64,000 bases of DNA from Chimaeribacter coloradensis (GCF_002858715.1 NZ_PJZH01000011.1:62001-126000); one strand, 5' to 3'; positions 8,836-19,058 are shown, counted from the stretch's first letter. Notes: a model not told the origin generated them from the sequence alone. Numbers and translations: made by a program.

Positions 8836-9522
8836 ATGCTTGACGGCTATTCCCAACTGATTTTACAGGGGGCGTGGGTGACGCTGGAACTGGCGCTCTC
8901 GTCCGTGCTGCTGGCCGTGGTCATCGGGCTGGCCGGCGCGGGCGGCAAGCTCTCCCACTCCCCGCTGCTGCGCGGCTTTTTCAACGCCTACACCACGCTT
9001 ATCCGCGGGGTGCCCGATCTGGTGCTGATGCTGCTGATCTTCTACGGGTTGCAGATAGCCCTGAACAGCGTCACTGAGCTGGCCGGGCTGGCGCAGATCG
9101 ACATCGACCCGCTGACGGCGGGCATTATTACTCTCGGCTTTATCTACGGTGCCTATTTCACCGAGACTTTCCGCGGAGCCTTTATGGCGGTGCCGCGCGG
9201 GCAGATTGAGGCGGCCACCGCCTACGGGTTCAGCGGCACGCAGATTTTCCGCCGTATTCTCTTCCCGGCAATGATGCGCTTCGCGCTGCCGGGCATCGGC
9301 AATAACTGGCAGGTGATTTTGAAAGCCACCGCGCTGGTGTCGCTGCTGGGGCTGAATGATCTGGTCAAGGCGACCCAGCTGGCGGGCAAAGGCACCTATC
9401 AGCCGTTCTTCTTCGCTATGGTGGCCGGGGCGATCTACCTGATTCTCACCACGCTCTCCAATGGCGTGCTCTGGTGGCTGACGCGGCGTTACTCGCTGGG
9501 CGTGAAGAGGGCCGAGCTATGA
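8836..9522 (+). CDS. hisQ: Histidine ABC transporter permease HisQ
   Basis: One of two inner-membrane permease subunits of the histidine/basic amino acid importer. The 228-residue product has about five transmembrane segments and the EAA loop (EAATAYGFSGTQIFRRILFP) that docks onto the ATPase HisP. Length equals E. coli HisQ. It overlaps hisM by four bases (ATGA), indicating translational coupling. Assignment rests on sequence and on its position in a complete hisJQMP set. Confidence 0.95.
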   Translation: MLDGYSQLILQGAWVTLELALSSVLLAVVIGLAGAGGKLSHSPLLRGFFNAYTTLIRGVPDLVLMLLIFYGLQIALNSVTELAGLAQIDIDPLTAGIITLGFIYGAYFTETFRGAFMAVPRGQIEAATAYGFSGTQIFRRILFPAMMRFALPGIGNNWQVILKATALVSLLGLNDLVKATQLAGKGTYQPFFFAMVAGAIYLILTTLSNGVLWWLTRRYSLGVKRAEL

Positions 9523-10235
9523 TCGAGATTCTGCAACAGTACGGCATGTCGCTGCTCTGGAGCGACGGCTACCGCCTTACCGGGCTGGCCGTGACCCTGT
9601 GGCTGCTGATTTCGTCGGTGGTGATGGGTGGCCTGCTGGCGATCCCGATGGCAGTGGGGCGGGTCTCACCGCTGCGCTGGGTCAGCCTGCCCATCTGGTT
9701 CTATACCTATGTGTTCCGCGGCACGCCGCTCTATGTGCAGCTGCTGGTGTTCTACTCCGGCATGTACAGCCTGGACATAGTGCGCGGCACCGAGTTTCTC
9801 AACACCTTTTTCCGCAGTGGCCTGAACTGCACCATCCTGGCGCTGACGCTGAACACCTGCGCCTATACCACGGAGATTTTCGCCGGGGCGATCCGCGCCG
9901 TGCCGCACGGGGAGATTGAGGCGGCCAACGCCTACGGTTTTTCGCGTTTCAAGCTCTACCGCTGCATCATTCTGCCGTCGGCGCTGCGCACCGCGCTGCC
10001 CGCCTACAGCAATGAGGTGATCCTGATGCTGCACTCCACGGCGCTGGCGTTTACCGCCACCGTGCCGGACATCTTAAAAATCGCCCGCGACATCAACGCC
10101 GCCACCTACCAGCCGTTTTACGCCTTCGGCATTGCGGCGGTGATCTACCTGGCGATCTCGTTTGTGCTGATCGGCCTGTTCCGGCAGGCGGAGCGGCGCT
10201 GGCTGGCCCACGTCAGGCCGCAGCGCGCGCACTGA
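9519..10235 (+). CDS. hisM: Histidine ABC transporter permease HisM
   Basis: Second permease subunit, forming the transmembrane heterodimer with HisQ. The ATG at 9519 overlaps the hisQ stop and gives 238 residues ([19 protein letters not shown]), the E. coli length. The frame is open back to 9474, but that start would lie deep within hisQ. The EAA loop is [20 protein letters not shown]. It precedes hisP by 28 nt in the same operon. Confidence 0.95.
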   Translation: MIEILQQYGMSLLWSDGYRLTGLAVTLWLLISSVVMGGLLAIPMAVGRVSPLRWVSLPIWFYTYVFRGTPLYVQLLVFYSGMYSLDIVRGTEFLNTFFRSGLNCTILALTLNTCAYTTEIFAGAIRAVPHGEIEAANAYGFSRFKLYRCIILPSALRTALPAYSNEVILMLHSTALAFTATVPDILKIARDINAATYQPFYAFGIAAVIYLAISFVLIGLFRQAERRWLAHVRPQRAH

Positions 10236-10263
10236 CCGATCACTTTTTTACGGAATAGAAAGC

Positions 10264-11037
10264 ATGGCAGACAATAAACTGGCGGTGACCGAACTGCACA
10301 AACGCTACGGCGACCATGAGGTGCTGAAAGGGGTGTCGCTCTACGCTGACGCCGGGGATGTGATTACCATCATCGGCTCGTCCGGCTCCGGCAAAAGTAC
10401 CTTTCTGCGCTGCATCAACTTCCTGGAAAAACCGAGTGAAGGGTCGATCAGCGTCAATAATCAGGACATCCGCATGGTGCGGGACAACGACGGCCAGCTG
10501 AAGGTGTTTGACAAGAAACAGCTCCAGCTGCTGCGCACCAAACTCACGATGGTGTTCCAGCACTTTAACCTCTGGAGCCACATGACGGTGCTGGAGAACG
10601 TGATGGAAGCGCCGGTTCAGGTGCTGGGCCTGAGCAAAGCCGAGGCGCGTGAGCGGGCGATCCGTTACCTCGACAAAGTCGGTATCGATGAGCGGGCGCG
10701 GGCCAAATACCCGGTCAACCTCTCCGGCGGCCAGCAGCAGCGGGTGTCGATTGCGCGTGCGCTGGCGATGGAACCGGAGGTGCTGCTGTTTGATGAGCCG
10801 ACCTCTGCCCTTGACCCGGAGCTGGTGGGCGAAGTGCTGCGCATTATGCAGAAGCTGGCGGAAGAGGGGAAAACCATGGTGGTGGTGACGCACGAGATGG
10901 AGTTTGCGCGCCACGTCTCCAGCCAGGTGATCTTTTTGCATCAGGGGGTGATTGAAGAGCAGGGGCCGCCGGCGGAACTGTTCGGCAACCCGAAAAGCGC
11001 GCGCCTGCGGCAGTTCCTGTCGGGCGCGCTGAAGTAA
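10264..11037 (+). CDS. hisP: Histidine ABC transporter ATP-binding protein HisP
   Basis: Cytoplasmic ATPase dimer that powers HisQM-dependent import. The 257 residues match E. coli HisP in length. Visible motifs are Walker [10 protein letters not shown] (38–46), signature LSGGQQQR, Walker [15 protein letters not shown] and the switch histidine in [23 protein letters not shown] precedes the ATG. The gene ends at a palindrome facing the convergent pepT-like gene. Confidence 0.98.
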   Translation: MADNKLAVTELHKRYGDHEVLKGVSLYADAGDVITIIGSSGSGKSTFLRCINFLEKPSEGSISVNNQDIRMVRDNDGQLKVFDKKQLQLLRTKLTMVFQHFNLWSHMTVLENVMEAPVQVLGLSKAEARERAIRYLDKVGIDERARAKYPVNLSGGQQQRVSIARALAMEPEVLLFDEPTSALDPELVGEVLRIMQKLAEEGKTMVVVTHEMEFARHVSSQVIFLHQGVIEEQGPPAELFGNPKSARLRQFLSGALK

Positions 11038-11055
11038 CCTGCCGCGGCGGCGGCA
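11037..11055. terminator. Palindrome between convergent hisP and the peptidase gene
   Basis: ACCTGCC-GCGGC-GGCAGGT begins on the last base of the hisP stop codon. It lacks a T-run on either strand, so it may be a weak or factor-dependent bidirectional terminator or a transcript-stabilising 3' hairpin. Confidence 0.4.
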
Positions 11056-11064
11056 GGTCAGGGC

Positions 11065-12297
11065 TTACTGCCGGGCCGCCAGTTGGCAGAGTGCCAGCGT
11101 CATCTCATAGGATTTCACAAAGGCACCGATCGGCAGGAACTCAAAGCGTGAATGGAAGTTATGCGCGCCGGTGAAATAGTTCGGCGTCAGCAGCCCTTTG
11201 GCTGACAGCGCCGCGCCGTCGGTGCCGCCGCGCATCGGGATCACTTTCGGCTCCACGCCGATCTCGTTCATGGCGGCGAAGATCAGGTCGATCGCCCGGC
11301 GATCCTCACCGATCGCGTTGGCGATGTTGCTGTAGACGTCGCTGATTTTGAACTCCACTTTGGCACGCGGGTAGCGGCGGGCGATGATCTCGGCCACGTC
11401 GCCAATCCGCTGTTTGCGGCGCAGGAAGCTGTCGGCGTCAAAGTCACGGATCGCCGCTTTCAGGTGCGCGACGTTGGCGTTGGCGCTCATCTCCTGGAAC
11501 CAGGTGTAGCCCTCGCGCCCCTCGGTGTGCTCCGGGGTTTCGTTGCGGTCGAAATGGCTGATAAAGTCGTGGGCCATCAAGAGCGGGTTGATCAGCACTC
11601 CTTTGGCAGACATCGGGTGCGCCGGGATGCCGGTAAAGCTCAGTTCCACCCCGGCGGCGTTGAAGTTCTCATAGACCACCTCGCCCTGTTCGCAGCAGTC
11701 GATGGTGTAGGCAAAATCGACGTCAAAGCGCGCCAGATCCAGCGCTTTCGCACCGCGCAGGCCGATCTCTTCGTCCGGCACAAACGCCACCACGATGTCA
11801 CCGTGCGGCGTCTCCGGCGTCAGGTTGGCCAGCAGCGTCATCACCACCGTGACCGCGGCTTTGTTGTCCGCGCCCAGCACGCTGGTGCCGTCGCTGAAGA
11901 TGATCGGCTGGCCTTGATAAGCGGCGATTTCCGGGTGATCGTTGACCCGCAGCCAGATATCTTTTTCAGCATTGAGGCAGAGATCGTCCCCCTCGAAGGT
12001 GAGGATTTGCGGATGGATATGCGGTGACAGGCCGACGTCTACCGTGTCGATATGGGTGATAAAGCCGATGCGCGGCGCGCCCGGCTGGTTACCCGGTTTC
12101 ACGGCGGTGACGGTGGCGTGCTCATCCACCACCACCTGTTGCAGGCCGAGCTGGCGCAGCTCCTCTGCCAGCAGCGCCGCCAGCTCATGCTGGCCGGGGG
12201 TGCTCGGCAAGGTGGTGGCGGCCGCATCGCTCTGGGTGGTGATCGCCAGATAGCGGAAAAAACGTTCAGTCAGCTGGTCGGCAAGCGCGTTATGCAT
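11065..12297 (-). CDS. Peptidase T-like M20B aminotripeptidase
   Basis: Zinc-dependent peptidase of family M20B, whose members remove the N-terminal residue of tripeptides in the cytoplasm. The 410-residue product has the two-metal ligand set: THIDT, GADNKAA, VPDEE, YTIDCCEQGE and GAHNFHSRFEF, plus PMRGGTDGA. It is clearly diverged from E. coli PepT, so it may be a PepT paralogue (pepT2 type) with shifted specificity. The start at 12297 gives MHNALADQLTERFFRYL and is preceded by GGGGAATCACC; a longer frame to 12396 would cover the divergent promoter region. It is transcribed away from a DppA-like binding protein, suggesting a peptide uptake and cleavage pair. Confidence 0.85.
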   Translation of the reverse strand: MHNALADQLTERFFRYLAITTQSDAAATTLPSTPGQHELAALLAEELRQLGLQQVVVDEHATVTAVKPGNQPGAPRIGFITHIDTVDVGLSPHIHPQILTFEGDDLCLNAEKDIWLRVNDHPEIAAYQGQPIIFSDGTSVLGADNKAAVTVVMTLLANLTPETPHGDIVVAFVPDEEIGLRGAKALDLARFDVDFAYTIDCCEQGEVVYENFNAAGVELSFTGIPAHPMSAKGVLINPLLMAHDFISHFDRNETPEHTEGREGYTWFQEMSANANVAHLKAAIRDFDADSFLRRKQRIGDVAEIIARRYPRAKVEFKISDVYSNIANAIGEDRRAIDLIFAAMNEIGVEPKVIPMRGGTDGAALSAKGLLTPNYFTGAHNFHSRFEFLPIGAFVKSYEMTLALCQLAARQ

Positions 12298-12338
12298 GGT
12301 GATTCCCCGGGAGTCAGTGTTCATAAGTTTTTCATATA

Positions 12339-12352
12339 TAACAATTTTGTTA
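12339..12352. promoter_or_regulatory. Perfect palindrome in the divergent peptidase/dppA-like control region
   Basis: TAACAA-TT-TTGTTA is a perfect 14-bp dyad in a short AT-rich island within the 134 nt between the two divergent starts. Its position near the centre suits a regulator acting on both genes. No specific regulator is recognised. Confidence 0.45.
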
Positions 12353-12431
12353 AGAAACATCGCAGGAATGGTAATCTGTTTTCGGGCTGCATTCACGTTA
12401 TTTATCCTTTACCTCAGGCAAGGAAAAAACA

Positions 12432-14027
12432 ATGAAAAAAAACAGAGTAAGCTTACTGATTGCGCTGCTGGCGGCCGGTGTGGCCACCCAGGCCCCGGCG
12501 CAGACGCTGGTGTTCTGCTCCGAAGGCGCGCCGGAAAGCTTTAACCCGCAGCTCACCACCTCCGGCACCACGGTGGATGCCACCTCAGTGACGATTTACA
12601 ACCGCCTGGTGGACTTCAAGGTCGGCGGTACCACGCTGGAGCCGAGCCTCGCCGAGCGGTGGGACATCAGCCCTGACGGCAAAGTGTACACCTTCCATTT
12701 GCGTAAAGATGTGAAATTCCAGACCACCAAACATTTCACCCCGACGCGCAATTTCAACGCTGACGATGTGATCTTTTCGTTTATGCGGCAGAAAGACCCG
12801 GCCAACCCTTACCATAACGTTTCCGGCGGGGTTTACGCCAACTTTGACAGCATGGCGCTCGGCACGCTGATTACCGCCATCGACAAGCCGGATGAGCACA
12901 CCGTGCGGTTTACGCTGGCGCACGCGGAAGCGCCGTTCCTGGCGGATCTCGGCATGTATTTCGCCTCAATTCTCTCCAAAGAGTATGCCGACCAGATGCT
13001 GAAAGCGGGTACGCCGGAAAAAGTGGATACCCAGCCGGTAGGCACCGGGCCGTTCCAGCTGGTGCAATACCAGAAAGATTCCCGCATCCTCTATAAGGCG
13101 TTTGACCACTACTGGGAGGGCAAGCCGAAGCTCGACCGGCTGGTGTTCACCATCACCCCGGATGCGGCGGTGCGCTATGCCAAGCTGGAGAAGAATGAGT
13201 GCCAGGTGATGCCGTTCCCCAACCCGGCCGACCTGCCGCGGATGCGGGCCAACCCCGATCTCACGCTGATGGAGAAACCGGGGCTGAACATCGGTTTCCT
13301 GGCGTTTAACGTGAAAAAGCCGCCGTTGGACCAGCTCAAGGTGCGCCAGGCGCTGGCGCTGGCGGTGAACAAACCGGCGATCATGGAAGCGGTGTTTAAC
13401 GGCACCGGCCAGCCGGCGAAAAACCTGCTGCCGCCCGGCGTCTGGAGCGCCAACACCGCGGTGCAGGACTACCCCTACGACCCGGCGCAGGCGAAAAAGC
13501 TGCTGGCGGAGGCGGGGCTGGGGCAGGGCTTCGCCATTGACCTGTGGGCGATGCCGGTGCAGCGCCCCTATAACCCCAATGCCCGCCGGATGGCAGAGAT
13601 GATCCAGGCGGACTGGGCGAAAATCGGCGTGAAAGCGACCATTGTCACCTATGAGTGGGGCGAATACCTGCAACGGGTGAAGCGTGGCGAACACCAGACG
13701 GCGCTGATGGGCTGGACCACCGCCAACGCCGACCCGGATAACTTCTTCGGCCCGCTCTACAGCTGCGCCTCAGCCAACGGCGGCTCCAACTCCTCCCAGT
13801 GGTGCTACCCGCCGTTCGATAAGCTGATCACCGCGGCGCGCGCCACCAATGACCAGGCCCAGCGCACCGCCATGTACCAGCAGGCACAGGTGATGATGCA
13901 TGAGCAGGTACCGGCGCTGATGATTGCGCATTCGACCATTTTCGAGCCGGTGCGCAAAGAGGTGGTGAATTACCAGATCGACCCCTTTGGCAAGCACATT
14001 TTCCGCTATGTCTCGCTGAAGGAGTAA
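12432..14027 (+). CDS. DppA-like dipeptide ABC transporter substrate-binding protein (orphan)
   Basis: Periplasmic solute-binding protein of the DppA/OppA (SBP_bac_5) family, 531 residues. It has a signal peptide (basic MKKNR, hydrophobic core, cleavage likely after APA or PAQ) and the DppA-type mature start LVFCSEGAPESFNPQL. Long stretches match E. coli DppA, including FASILSKEYAD, KNECQVMPFPNPAD and WAMPVQRPYNPNARRMAEMI. No dppBCDF permease or ATPase genes adjoin it, so it must share a transporter encoded elsewhere, as MppA does with Opp. It pairs divergently with an M20B peptidase. Dipeptide or haem ligands are possible; specificity cannot be read from sequence. Confidence 0.88.
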   Translation: MKKNRVSLLIALLAAGVATQAPAQTLVFCSEGAPESFNPQLTTSGTTVDATSVTIYNRLVDFKVGGTTLEPSLAERWDISPDGKVYTFHLRKDVKFQTTKHFTPTRNFNADDVIFSFMRQKDPANPYHNVSGGVYANFDSMALGTLITAIDKPDEHTVRFTLAHAEAPFLADLGMYFASILSKEYADQMLKAGTPEKVDTQPVGTGPFQLVQYQKDSRILYKAFDHYWEGKPKLDRLVFTITPDAAVRYAKLEKNECQVMPFPNPADLPRMRANPDLTLMEKPGLNIGFLAFNVKKPPLDQLKVRQALALAVNKPAIMEAVFNGTGQPAKNLLPPGVWSANTAVQDYPYDPAQAKKLLAEAGLGQGFAIDLWAMPVQRPYNPNARRMAEMIQADWAKIGVKATIVTYEWGEYLQRVKRGEHQTALMGWTTANADPDNFFGPLYSCASANGGSNSSQWCYPPFDKLITAARATNDQAQRTAMYQQAQVMMHEQVPALMIAHSTIFEPVRKEVVNYQIDPFGKHIFRYVSLKE

Positions 14028-14030
14028 GGG

Positions 14031-14930
14031 CTAACGGCGCGCCAGCACGTTACGCAGCGCCTCTTCCAGGTCGGCAAAGCGGAAGTGGAAACCGGCCGCC
14101 TCCAGCCGTTTCGGGATGGCGCGCTGGCCGGTGAGCACCAGCACTGACGCCTCGCCCATCAGCAGCCGCACCGCGAAGGCGGGCACGCGCACAAAGGCCG
14201 GGCGGTGCAGCACCTCGGCCAGCGTCGCGGCGAATTTGTCATTGTGCACCGGGTAGGGCGCGACCATATTGAAGGCACCGCGCAGCTCAGCGTGCGCCAG
14301 CAGATAGAGAATACCGGCCACCATATCATCCAGATGGATCCACGGCAGGTACTGGCGGCCGTGGCCGAACGGCCCGCCCAGCCCGAGCCGGAACGGCGGC
14401 ACCATCTTCGCCAGCGCGCCGCCGTGGGGGGCCAGCACCATGCCGGTGCGCAGCAGGCAGACGCGCGTCTGCGGGCTTTCTGCCGTCAGCGCCAGTTCTT
14501 CCCAGCGCGCGCAGAGCTGGTGGGTGAATTCGTCGTGCGGCACCTCCTCCTCGGTGACCACCGCCTCGCCCTGGTCACCGTAATAGCCGGTGGCAGAGCC
14601 GGAGATAAACACCGACGGCGGCACGGCGCTGGCCTTGAACAGCGCCGCCAGCCGGCTGGTCAGTTGCCAGCGGCTGTCGCACAGGCGGCGCTTCTGTTCG
14701 CGGCTCCAGCGGCGGTCAGCAATCGGCTCCCCGGCCAGATTGACCACTGCATCGATGCCGTCCAGCGTGCGCTGGTCAGTGAGCGTCGTCCAGCAGGTGA
14801 TATCGCTCCCCAGAATGGCCCGGGCGCGCGCGGCATTGCGCGTCAGCACCGTGACCTGATGGTGGGCCAGAAGTTGCGCCACCAGATGGCGGCCAATCAG
14901 GCCGGTTGCGCCGGTTATCAGCACTCGCAT
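14031..14930 (-). CDS. yfcH: NAD(P)-dependent epimerase-like protein YfcH (TIGR01777 family)
   Basis: Short-chain dehydrogenase/epimerase-fold protein of the YfcH/SulA-homologue family; substrate unknown. The 299-residue product begins [15 protein letters not shown], with the GxxGxxG Rossmann motif at residues 7–13. The family blocks [34 protein letters not shown] and the C-terminal DUF1731-like segment ([18 protein letters not shown]) follow. Length agrees with E. coli YfcH (297). It ends 3 nt from the convergent dppA-like stop. Confidence 0.93.
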   Translation of the reverse strand: MRVLITGATGLIGRHLVAQLLAHHQVTVLTRNAARARAILGSDITCWTTLTDQRTLDGIDAVVNLAGEPIADRRWSREQKRRLCDSRWQLTSRLAALFKASAVPPSVFISGSATGYYGDQGEAVVTEEEVPHDEFTHQLCARWEELALTAESPQTRVCLLRTGMVLAPHGGALAKMVPPFRLGLGGPFGHGRQYLPWIHLDDMVAGILYLLAHAELRGAFNMVAPYPVHNDKFAATLAEVLHRPAFVRVPAFAVRLLMGEASVLVLTGQRAIPKRLEAAGFHFRFADLEEALRNVLARR

Positions 14931-15071
14931 AATCGATTCCCGTTAAGGCAGTGAAGGCTCTTCTTAGCATAGGCGATAGGCGGCCGCCGTCCTGCGACGT
15001 GGCCGTTATTTTCACCGGAATCAACAGGGTGGGGCACAATGCGCGGCCCCGCGCCGGGGAGCCGCCGGGCG

Positions 15072-15695
15072 TCAGTGCGCCAGCTGGTAGGCTTTGAGGG
15101 TGGCCGGGCGCGCCTTGATGCGCTCAAACCAGTTGCGCACCGCGGGGAAGTCCGCCAGGTCGATGCGCTGGCGCTCGTGGGAGACGACCCACGGGTAGGT
15201 GGCGATGTCGGCAATGCTGTAGTGATCCCCGGCCAGATAGGGCTTCTTCTCCAGCTGGGTATTGAGCACGCCATACAGGCGTTTGGTTTCGGTCTGGTAG
15301 CGCTCAATGGCGTAAGGCACCGGCTGCGGCGCAGAGTGGGTGAAGTAGTGGTTCTGGCCCAGCATCGGCCCGAAACCACCCACCTGCCAGAACAGCCACT
15401 GCAAGGCCGAGGCACGCTCGCGCAGCTCCTGGCTCAGCAGCTTGCCGGTTTTCTCCGCCAGGTAGAGCAGAATCGCGCCGGACTCAAAAATACTGACCGG
15501 TGCACCGCCGTCAATGGGCTGGGTATCCACAATCGCCGGGATTTTGTTATTGGGCGAAATCGCCAGAAACTCGGGGGTAAACTGGTCCCCGGCGCTGATG
15601 TCGATGGGGTGAAGGCGGTAGGGCAAGCCGGTTTCTTCAAGGAAAAGCGTGATTTTATGTCCGTTCGGGGTAGCGGCGTAATACAGGTCAATCAT
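15072..15695 (-). CDS. yfcG: Disulfide-bond oxidoreductase YfcG (Nu-class glutathione transferase)
   Basis: Cytoplasmic GST-fold enzyme; E. coli YfcG has strong disulfide reductase activity using two bound glutathiones. The 207-residue product has the thioredoxin-fold N-terminus MIDLYYAATPNGHK with Thr9 and Asn11, the residues used in place of a catalytic Ser/Cys, followed by ISPNNKIPAIVD and the glutathione-binding ESGAILLYLA. The start at 15695 has a perfect AGGAGG seven or so bases upstream; reading further back to 15923 is unsupported. It is shorter than E. coli YfcG (215) at the C-terminus. Confidence 0.94.
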   Translation of the reverse strand: MIDLYYAATPNGHKITLFLEETGLPYRLHPIDISAGDQFTPEFLAISPNNKIPAIVDTQPIDGGAPVSIFESGAILLYLAEKTGKLLSQELRERASALQWLFWQVGGFGPMLGQNHYFTHSAPQPVPYAIERYQTETKRLYGVLNTQLEKKPYLAGDHYSIADIATYPWVVSHERQRIDLADFPAVRNWFERIKARPATLKAYQLAH

Positions 15696-16129
15696 AGTGC
15701 CTCCTGCGTTAGGTGATCTGTAAGTCATTACACGGGCACGCTGGCCCGTTATCCGAAACAACCTGGCTAGGATAACAGCTAAGAATAGCAGGCAATGCGG
15801 GAATAGTCCGATGCTGTAAATGGCCCTTATGGCACAGTCACCGGGGGATTTTGTGGCAGCAAGGGCGGTAACGGGCCACAACCATTGTGTTGCCTTACCG
15901 TCACCTTTATCATCCCGCTGCATTGCCCCCTTGCATGGGAATGAGGTGTTGATTTATGGTCATAGACACCTTCCTGCCCCTGCACACGGGGCGCGTTTTT
16001 TACCACGGCGCGGAGAGTGCCGGCACGCGATGCTTTTTGCCATAAAACAGCTATTGCTATAACAACAAATTATCGCCGTAACAACCCTAACCGCGCGGAG
16101 CCCCGCGCCCAGAAAGAAGGTTTCAGAGG
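15696..16129. other. Divergent intergenic region yfcG/yfcD
   Basis: A 434-nt gap between divergent genes. No credible coding frame is seen. It holds a 7-bp inverted repeat TTGTGGC/GCCACAA (15851–15857 and 15875–15881) and a likely yfcD promoter near 16035–16063. Nothing else is recognised. Confidence 0.6.
16035..16063 (+). promoter_or_regulatory. Likely yfcD promoter (extended -10)
   Basis: TG-C-TATAAC (16055–16063) is a good extended -10 element. TTTTGC (16035–16040) lies 17 nt upstream as a weak -35. Transcription would begin near 16070, about 60 nt before the yfcD start. Confidence 0.5.
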
Positions 16130-16756
16130 ATGGATCAAGGTCAGACTGCGTACACTGAAGAGTGGGTGGACATTGTTGACGAGCATAATGACGTGGTTGC
16201 TCAGTCCAGTCGTCAACAGATGCGTGCGCAACGGCTGCGCCACCGCGCCACCTATATTGTGGTTCACGACGGCATGGGTAAAATCCTGGTTCAGCGCCGC
16301 ACCGACAGCAAGGATTACTATCCCGGCTGGCTGGATGCCACCGCCGGCGGCGTGGTGCAGAGCGGCGAAAATGTGCTGGAATCTGCCCGCCGCGAAGCGG
16401 AAGAGGAGCTGGGCATTGCCGGGGTACCGTTTGCCGAGCATGGGCTGTTCTATTTCGAAGAGGAGCATTGCCGGGTCTGGGGGGCGCTGTTCAGCTGCGT
16501 TTCCCACGGGCCGTTTGCCCTGCAGGAAGAGGAAGTGGCAGAAGTGAGCTGGATGCTGCCGGAAGAGATCACCGCCCGTTGTGACGAATTCACCCCGGAT
16601 TCGCTGAAAGCCCTGTCACTCTGGCTGAGCCGCAATAATCAGCAGGATTACGGCAAGCCGCTGGTACGCGAAGAGAAGCCGCAGCCGGCACCCGAGCCGG
16701 GGCTGCTGGGCGATGCACTCAAGGGTGACGCCCATGACGGCACCCCCGTTGCCTGA
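16130..16756 (+). CDS. yfcD: Nudix hydrolase YfcD
   Basis: Nudix-superfamily hydrolase of the IPP-isomerase-like branch; the physiological substrate is unknown. The 208-residue product has an intact Nudix box (GG-V-V-Q-S-G-E, seven residues, then REAEEELGI; about residues 74–96). Preceding FNIV-like strands ([17 protein letters not shown]) are typical. E. coli YfcD is 180 residues. This one carries about 28 extra C-terminal residues rich in Pro, Glu and Gly, probably disordered. AGAGG lies before the ATG. A bidirectional terminator separates it from the convergent pta. Confidence 0.92.
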   Translation: MDQGQTAYTEEWVDIVDEHNDVVAQSSRQQMRAQRLRHRATYIVVHDGMGKILVQRRTDSKDYYPGWLDATAGGVVQSGENVLESARREAEEELGIAGVPFAEHGLFYFEEEHCRVWGALFSCVSHGPFALQEEEVAEVSWMLPEEITARCDEFTPDSLKALSLWLSRNNQQDYGKPLVREEKPQPAPEPGLLGDALKGDAHDGTPVA

Positions 16757-16767
16757 CCCCCAGGCAT

Positions 16768-16797
16768 AAAAAAACGCCGGCTGATGCCGGCGTTTTT
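16768..16797. terminator. Bidirectional terminator between yfcD and pta
   Basis: AACGCCGGC/GCCGGCGTT stem with a TGAT loop, flanked by an A-run on the left and a T-run on the right. It therefore serves yfcD on the plus strand and ackA–pta on the minus strand. Confidence 0.92.
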
Positions 16798-16816
16798 GTT
16801 GGGAGCACGCAGCGCG

Positions 16817-18988
16817 TTACTCTTTTTCGGCCAGTGCCGCCGTCTGGGCTTCAGCCTGCGCGGACTGGATCGCCGTCAGGGCCACGGTGTAGACGATGTC
16901 ATCCACCAGCGCGCCGCGTGACAGGTCATTCACCGGCTTGCGCATCCCCTGGAGCATCGGCCCGATCGACACCAGATCCGCTGAACGCTGCACCGCCTTG
17001 TAGGTGGTGTTACCGGTGTTCAGATCCGGGAAGATAAACACCGTCGCCTGGCCGGCCACCGGCGAGTTCGGCGCTTTGGAGAGCGCCACGTCCGCCATGA
17101 TCGCCGCATCATATTGCAGCGGGCCGTCGATGATCAGATCCGGGCGTTTCTCCTGCGCCAGGCGGGTCGCTTCGCGCACTTTTTCCACGTCACTACCTGC
17201 ACCGGAGGTGCCGGTGGAGTAGGAGATCATCGCCACACGCGGCTCAATGCCGAAGGCGGCAGCGGAGTCCGCAGACTGGATGGCGATCTCAGAGAGCTGT
17301 TCAGCGGTCGGGTCCGGGTTGATGGCGCAGTCGCCATACACCAGCACCTGATCCGGCAGCAGCATAAAGAACACTGACGACACCAGCGAGCTGCCCGGCG
17401 CGGTTTTGATCAGCTGCAACGGCGGGCGGATGGTGTTGGCAGTGGTGTGCACTGCACCGGAGACCAGGCCATCCACTTCGCCCTGTTCCAGCATCAGCGT
17501 GCCAAGCACCACGTTATCTTCGAGCTGCTCGCGCGCCACCACCTCGGTCATGCCTTTGCTTTTACGCAGCTCGACCAGACGCGGCACATAGTTTTCACGC
17601 ACCTCTTCCGGGTCGACGATGGTCACACCTTTGCCCAGCTCCACGCCCTGAACGGCGGCGACACGCTGGATCTCATCCGGGTTGCCGAGCAGCACACATT
17701 CGGCGATGCCGCGTTCGGCGCAGATGGCCGCAGCCTTGACGGTGCGCGGCTCGTCGCCTTCCGGCAGCACGATGCGTTTGCCCGCTTTGCGTGCCAGCTC
17801 GGTCAGCTCATAGCGGAAGGCCGGCGGTGACAGGCGGCGCGAGCGCTCAGACGCAGCAGTCAGGGACTCGACCCAGTCGCTGTTGATGTGGCTGGCGACA
17901 TAGTTTTGCAGCTTCTCTACCCGCTGGTGGTCATCCGCCGGGACTTCCAGGTTGAAGCTCTGCAGGCTCAGCGAGGTCTGCCAGGTGTTGGTGTTGACCA
18001 TAAACACCGGCAGGCCGGTCTGGAAGGCACGCTCACACAGGCGGTTGATGCGTTCATCAATCTCATAGCCGCCGGTCAGCAGCAGGGCACCGATCTCCAC
18101 GCCGTTCATCGCCGCCAGGCAGGCGGAGACCAGCACGTCCGGGCGGTCGGCGGAGGTCACCAGCAGGGAGCCGGGGCGGAAGTGCTCCAGCATGTGCGGG
18201 ATGCTGCGCGCGCAGAAGGTTACGGACTTCACGCGGCGGGTGTTGATGTCCCCTTCATTGATAATGCGGGCGTTCAGGTGCTTGGCCATATCGATGGCGC
18301 GGGTGGCGATCAGGTCGAAACTCCACGGGATGCAGCCGAGCACCGGCAGCGGGCTGTTGGCAAACAGCAGTTTCGGGTCGATATTCGCCACGCTGGCTTT
18401 GGTGGAGTCATCAAAGATTTCGGAGAGATCCGGGCGGGTGCGGCCCTGTTCATCCACCGGGGCGTTGAGTTTATTGATAATCACGCCGGTGATGTTTTTA
18501 TTTTTGCTGCCGCCGAAGCTGGAGCGCGCCAGTTCAATGCGCTCTTTCAGCTGCGCCGGGGAGTCGTTGCCCAGCGCCAGCACAAACACAATTTCGGCGT
18601 TCAGGGTCTTGGCAATCTCATAGTTCAGCGCGTTGGCAAACTGGTGTTTGCGGGTCGGCACCAGCCCTTCCACCAGCACCACCTCGGCGTCTTTGGTGTT
18701 TTCGTGGTAGCGGGCCACGATCTCCTCCATCAGCACATCCTGCTGATTGGAGCTGAGCAGCGCTTCTACATGGCTCATGCGCAGCGGTTCTGCGGCGGTG
18801 ATGCTGGAGTTGGCGCGGATAATGGTGGTGGTCTGGTCAGGCGCATCGCCCCCGGCCCGTGGCTGGGCGATCGGTTTGAAGATGCTCAGGCTGACGCCCT
18901 TCTGTTCCATGGCGCGAATGACACCCAAACTGACGCTGGTCAGGCCGACGCTGGTGCCGGTGGGGATCAACATAATTGTACGGGACAC
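16817..18988 (-). CDS. pta: Phosphate acetyltransferase
   Basis: Converts acetyl-CoA and phosphate to acetyl phosphate and CoA, feeding acetate kinase for overflow ATP synthesis. The 723-residue product is the long enterobacterial form. It has an N-terminal DRTGG/P-loop-like regulatory region starting [22 protein letters not shown], and a C-terminal catalytic PTA_PTB domain with [38 protein letters not shown] and [20 protein letters not shown]. coli Pta is 714 long. It lies 70 nt downstream of ackA, across a strong hairpin. Confidence 0.98.
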   Translation of the reverse strand: MSRTIMLIPTGTSVGLTSVSLGVIRAMEQKGVSLSIFKPIAQPRAGGDAPDQTTTIIRANSSITAAEPLRMSHVEALLSSNQQDVLMEEIVARYHENTKDAEVVLVEGLVPTRKHQFANALNYEIAKTLNAEIVFVLALGNDSPAQLKERIELARSSFGGSKNKNITGVIINKLNAPVDEQGRTRPDLSEIFDDSTKASVANIDPKLLFANSPLPVLGCIPWSFDLIATRAIDMAKHLNARIINEGDINTRRVKSVTFCARSIPHMLEHFRPGSLLVTSADRPDVLVSACLAAMNGVEIGALLLTGGYEIDERINRLCERAFQTGLPVFMVNTNTWQTSLSLQSFNLEVPADDHQRVEKLQNYVASHINSDWVESLTAASERSRRLSPPAFRYELTELARKAGKRIVLPEGDEPRTVKAAAICAERGIAECVLLGNPDEIQRVAAVQGVELGKGVTIVDPEEVRENYVPRLVELRKSKGMTEVVAREQLEDNVVLGTLMLEQGEVDGLVSGAVHTTANTIRPPLQLIKTAPGSSLVSSVFFMLLPDQVLVYGDCAINPDPTAEQLSEIAIQSADSAAAFGIEPRVAMISYSTGTSGAGSDVEKVREATRLAQEKRPDLIIDGPLQYDAAIMADVALSKAPNSPVAGQATVFIFPDLNTGNTTYKAVQRSADLVSIGPMLQGMRKPVNDLSRGALVDDIVYTVALTAIQSAQAEAQTAALAEKE

Positions 18989-19027
18989 GGCTTACCCTCT
19001 TTTTTATGGTGCAAGAGTGGAAACAAC

Positions 19028-19051
19028 ACCGCCAGCAAGGGCTGGCGGTGG
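19028..19051 (-). other. Intercistronic hairpin between ackA and pta
   Basis: A perfect 10-bp inverted repeat CACCGCCAGC/GCTGGCGGTG with a 4-nt loop occupies the ackA–pta gap immediately after the ackA stop. There is no T-run. It probably stabilises the ackA message or tunes the ackA:pta ratio. Confidence 0.65.
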
Positions 19052-19058
19052 ATAACAA

